Assembly: GCA_902573865.1 (NCBI GenBank)
Contig: CACGLI010000004.1
Coordinates: forward strand, 1-48,641
DNA length: 48,641 nucleotides
Source: an uncultured Pelagibacteraceae bacterium
Lineage (GTDB): Bacteria; Pseudomonadota; Alphaproteobacteria; Pelagibacterales; Pelagibacteraceae
Direction of reading: 5' to 3'
Positions 45,264-48,641 of the stretch are shown here, piece after piece. The position numbers were made by a program, and so were the translations under genes. How positions within the stretch are numbered: the stretch's first letter is position 1; every line of letters begins with the position of its first letter. The notes under the pieces are model-generated. The model was not told the DNA's origin and ran no database searches. It saw only the letters and a list, made by a program, of their open reading frames with translations.

Positions 45264-46997
45264 ATGTTTAAAACATTAAAAAGTATCTTTGCTGTTGCTG
45301 TTTCAATTTCTCTTTTAACTATTTCTAACGCTGTAGCTGATGGACACATGGCTGCAATTAAGAAATGGTCAAATGGTGAGTTCAGTCTTTCAACAATTTC
45401 TGCAAAAGAAAGAGAGAAAGAACTTAATTGGTTCCACGATGCTGCAAAGCCATTCAAAGGAATGGAAATAAATGTATTGTCAGAAACAATTCCAACTCAC
45501 GAATATGAGTCAAAAGTTTTAACAAAAGCTTTTGGGGAAATAACTGGAATTAAAGTAAACCACCAGTTATTAGGAGAAGGAGAAGTAGTACAAGCAGTAC
45601 AAACTCAAATGCAAACTGGAAGAAATTTGTATGATGCCTACATCAACGACTCAGATTTGATAGGTACACACTCTAGACTTCAGTTAGCAGTAAACTTAAC
45701 AAAGTGGATGAAAGGTGAGGGTAAAGATGTAACTTTACCAACATTAGATATCGATGATTTCATCGGTAAATCATTTACTACAGGTCCAGACGGTGATTTA
45801 TACCAATTACCAGATCAGCAATTTGCCAACCTTTATTGGTTTAGAAAAGATTGGTTTGATAGACCTGAAATTAAAAAAGGTTTCAAAGCTAAATACGGAT
45901 ACGATCTAGGTGTACCAGTAAACTGGTCTGCTTACGAAGATATCGCTGAATACTTTACAAAAGATGTAAAGAATATCGACGGTGTAAGAGTATACGGTCA
46001 TATGGACTACGGTAAGAGAGCTCCAGACTTAGGATGGAGAATGACTGACGCGTGGTTATCAATGGCTGGCGCAGGTTCAGTTGGTAAACCAAATGGTGTA
46101 CCAGTAGACGAGTGGGGAATAAGAATGGAAAAAGGTTCTTGTAACCCAGTTGGTGCTGACGTAGCAAGAGGTGGGGCTGCTAATGGTCCTGCTGCCGTAT
46201 ATGCAATCAGAAAATGGGATGAGTGGTTAAGAGCTTATGCACCTCCAGGTGCTGCGGCGATGGACTTCTATCAGTCTCTGCCAGCTTTATCATCAGGAAA
46301 TGTTGCTCAGCAAATATTCTGGTATACAGCGTTCACGGCATCAATGGTTGCTCCAAAAAGTTCTGGAAACAAAACAGTTGACGATAACGGTAATCCTTTA
46401 TGGAGAATGGGACCATCACCAAAAGGTCCTTACTGGGATGAAGGTATGAAGCTTGGTTATCAAGATGCTGGATCATGGACTTTATTCAAGTCTACTCCAG
46501 TTGACAGAAGAAAAGCTGCATGGTTATACGCTCAGTTCGTAGTATCAAAAACTGTTGATCTTAAGAAAAGTGACGTTGGTTTAACTATCATTAGAGATAG
46601 TACAATTAATCACAAACACTTTACTAAAAGAGCTCCAAAACTTGGTGGACTTGTAGAATTCTACAGATCTAAAAATAGAGTATTGTGGTCACCAACAGGT
46701 ATCAATGTTCCGGACTATCCGAAACTTGCACAAATCTGGTGGCAACAAATTGGAGATGTAAACTCAGGTGCGTTTACTCCACAACAAGCCATGGATCGTC
46801 TTGCAGAAGAGATGAACTTAGTTATGTCTCGTATGGAAGCTGCTGATAAAGCAAACAATACATACGGTGGATGTGGTCCAAGATTAGCTAAGCCGAAAGG
46901 CGCTGATTATTGGTTGAAACAACCAGGATCACCAAAAGCTAAACGAAATGAGAAGCCTAAAGGTAAAACAGTTGCTTTTGAAAAAGCTTGGAAATAA
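45264..46997 (+). CDS. ABC transporter substrate-binding protein, GlpV-like (glycerol uptake)
   Basis: ORF 577 aa; signal peptide; large SBP followed by two distinct ABC ATPases and preceded by glpK, as in Rhizobium glpSTPQUV-type systems. SD GGGGGA. Confidence 0.85.
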   Translation: MFKTLKSIFAVAVSISLLTISNAVADGHMAAIKKWSNGEFSLSTISAKEREKELNWFHDAAKPFKGMEINVLSETIPTHEYESKVLTKAFGEITGIKVNHQLLGEGEVVQAVQTQMQTGRNLYDAYINDSDLIGTHSRLQLAVNLTKWMKGEGKDVTLPTLDIDDFIGKSFTTGPDGDLYQLPDQQFANLYWFRKDWFDRPEIKKGFKAKYGYDLGVPVNWSAYEDIAEYFTKDVKNIDGVRVYGHMDYGKRAPDLGWRMTDAWLSMAGAGSVGKPNGVPVDEWGIRMEKGSCNPVGADVARGGAANGPAAVYAIRKWDEWLRAYAPPGAAAMDFYQSLPALSSGNVAQQIFWYTAFTASMVAPKSSGNKTVDDNGNPLWRMGPSPKGPYWDEGMKLGYQDAGSWTLFKSTPVDRRKAAWLYAQFVVSKTVDLKKSDVGLTIIRDSTINHKHFTKRAPKLGGLVEFYRSKNRVLWSPTGINVPDYPKLAQIWWQQIGDVNSGAFTPQQAMDRLAEEMNLVMSRMEAADKANNTYGGCGPRLAKPKGADYWLKQPGSPKAKRNEKPKGKTVAFEKAWK

Positions 46998-47017
46998 TTT
47001 AGGTTAATTCTAAATTT

Positions 47018-47045
47018 AAAGGGGGCTTAACAGCCCCCTTTTTTT
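47018..47045 (+). terminator. Rho-independent terminator/attenuator after SBP gene
   Basis: AAAGGGGGC TTAACA GCCCCC TTTTTTT: 6-bp GC stem (extendable by A-T pairs) plus U-tract. Confidence 0.9.
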
Positions 47046-47065
47046 AAAACAGATTTCAAAAAAAT

Positions 47066-48130
47066 ATGAGCTTAGAATTAAAAAACGTTGAAAAAAAAGT
47101 GGGGTTAGATACTCATATTTATCCAACAAATTTAAGATTAGAAAAAAATACAATAAATATTCTTTTAGGATCTACTTTAGCCGGAAAGACGACTTTAATG
47201 CAAATTATGGCTGGCCTAGACAAACCAACATCAGGTGAAATTTGGTTTAACAACGAGAATGTGACAGGTATGAAAGTTCAAAAAAGAAATGTCTCAATGG
47301 TTTACCAGCAATTTATTAATTACCCCAACTTCACAGTTTACGACAACATTGCATCTCCATTAAAAATTACTGGAGTAAGTTCAGATGAAACAAAACAAAG
47401 AGTTGGGAAAGTTGCAGAATTACTAAAACTCTCTGGAATGTTGAATAAAAAACCAAACGAGCTTTCCGGTGGACAACAACAAAGAACTGCTTTAGCAAGA
47501 GCACTTGTAAAAAATTCAGACTTAATTCTTTTAGATGAACCACTTGCTAATTTAGATTTTAAATTAAGAGAAGAATTACGAGAAGAATTACCGAAATTAT
47601 TTGAAAATAGAGACTGTATTGTAGTTTATGCAACAACAGAACCCTCAGAAGCTTTACTCTTAGGTGGTAATACGGCAACGTTACAAGAAGGTAAGATTAT
47701 TCAATATGGAAAAACTTTAGAAACCTATAATAAACCCAACTCTCTAGTTTCAGCCCAGGTTTTTAGTGATCCACCAATGAATATAGCTAAAATAAAAAAA
47801 TCAGGAGACCAGTGTTCATTTTTACAAAATGACATTCAATGGAAGACTAAATTAAATATCAAAGATGGTGAATATAAAGTAGGTATTAGACCCCACAATA
47901 TTACTACGTATAAAGAGGGCAACAATACACTTGAGATAAAAGGTAAAGTTTTAATCTCTGAAATTAGTGGTTCTGAGAGCTTAATCCACTTTACAAACGG
48001 AAATTTAAATTGGGTTTCTTTGTCTAACGGAGTTTTTCAAAAAAACGTTGGCGATGAGATGAATTTATACATGAATACAGATGAGTTTGTTTATTTTGAT
48101 CAAAATGAAAGGTTAGTATCTAATGGCTAA
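47066..48130 (+). CDS. ABC transporter ATP-binding protein, GlpS-like
   Basis: ORF 354 aa; Walker A GSTLAGKTT, NELSGGQQQRTALARAL signature, LILLDEP Walker B, C-terminal regulatory region. Confidence 0.92.
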   Translation: MSLELKNVEKKVGLDTHIYPTNLRLEKNTINILLGSTLAGKTTLMQIMAGLDKPTSGEIWFNNENVTGMKVQKRNVSMVYQQFINYPNFTVYDNIASPLKITGVSSDETKQRVGKVAELLKLSGMLNKKPNELSGGQQQRTALARALVKNSDLILLDEPLANLDFKLREELREELPKLFENRDCIVVYATTEPSEALLLGGNTATLQEGKIIQYGKTLETYNKPNSLVSAQVFSDPPMNIAKIKKSGDQCSFLQNDIQWKTKLNIKDGEYKVGIRPHNITTYKEGNNTLEIKGKVLISEISGSESLIHFTNGNLNWVSLSNGVFQKNVGDEMNLYMNTDEFVYFDQNERLVSNG

Positions 48131-48641
48131 AGTGACATTAAAAGGTTTAAGCCATAGTTATTTAAAAACTCAGTCTTCAGACGCAGATTGGGCAATCAGA
48201 GGAGTAAACATTGATTGGAATGATGGGGGTGCTTATGCTTTACTAGGCCCGTCAGGTTGTGGAAAGACAACATTGTTAAATATTATTTCTGGACTAATTA
48301 CGCCAACTAAAGGCGATATATTATTTGATGACAAAGTTATTTCAGGGCTGAATCCTGTAGAGAGAAATATTGCACAGATTTTTCAATTCCCGGTTATTTA
48401 TGACACGATGACAGTGTATGATAATTTAGCTTTTCCTTTAAGAAATAGAAAAATTCCAGAAGAGGAAATCAAATTAAAAGTTCATGAGATAGCTGAAATG
48501 TTGGAATTATCTTCAACATTAAGCAATAGAGCTTCCGGTCTAACTGCAGATGGAAAACAAAAAATTTCACTGGGGCGCGGATTGGTAAGATCAGATGTAA
48601 ATGCTATTATGTTTGATGAACCATTAACAGTAATCGATCCA
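48123..48641 (+). CDS. ABC transporter ATP-binding protein, GlpT-like (truncated by window edge)
   Basis: ATG 48123 overlaps the preceding gene by 8 nt; LLGPSGCGKTTLLNIISGL Walker A, LTADGKQKISLGRGL degenerate signature, IMFDEPL Walker B; open to the window end. Confidence 0.9.
   Translation, partial: MAKVTLKGLSHSYLKTQSSDADWAIRGVNIDWNDGGAYALLGPSGCGKTTLLNIISGLITPTKGDILFDDKVISGLNPVERNIAQIFQFPVIYDTMTVYDNLAFPLRNRKIPEEEIKLKVHEIAEMLELSSTLSNRASGLTADGKQKISLGRGLVRSDVNAIMFDEPLTVIDP

Noticed and set aside
45955-46449. 70-aa ORFs on both strands inside the SBP gene
   Set aside because: Overlap a well-supported conserved CDS; compositional artefacts.
1-48641. CRISPR array, transposon or prophage
   Set aside because: No regularly spaced repeats, transposase, integrase or phage structural gene recognised.

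Overview
This window is a gene-dense, very AT-rich bacterial chromosomal segment. Gene content and compactness suggest a streamlined SAR11/Pelagibacterales-like alphaproteobacterium, but I could not verify taxonomy. Main blocks, left to right: a short highly basic microORF missing from the ORF track (180-263, minus); a metC-like PLP enzyme and an MFS transporter; a CADD/PqqC-like heme-oxygenase-fold protein; a TauE/SafE permease; an SxtJ / DUF5989 (SxtK-like) / NodU-type carbamoyltransferase trio in which the small middle gene was missed and the carbamoyltransferase start is mis-called; TauE/SafE, M23 peptidase, TerC and enoyl-CoA hydratase genes; a run of seven small genes (10055-12395) including DUF1330-like and GYD-like proteins; tRNA-Met(CAT); a sugar-nucleotide/glycan cluster (14989-21934: rmlA/B/C, C-methyltransferase, RmlD-like reductase, DUF4422, GT2, epimerase); a tightly coupled MTA-salvage and polyamine operon (mtnP, mtnA, a/b hydrolase, FucA-type class II aldolase, fused SpeD-SpeE, nitrilase-family protein) divergent from apt; a second glycan-related set (DUF6165, GT9, GT4); gamma-carbonic anhydrase, heparin-lyase-like protein, rpoZ, dusA, a third TauE/SafE, phosphomannomutase, nrdAB; and a glycerol block (glpK, GlpV-like SBP, two GlpS/GlpT-like ABC ATPases, the last truncated by the window edge). 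No rRNA, CRISPR array or recognisable mobile element was seen. The best candidates for undescribed biology are the seven-gene small-protein cluster, the 27-aa basic microprotein, the SxtIJK-like trio, and the SpeDE-coupled MTA salvage operon ending in an aldolase.
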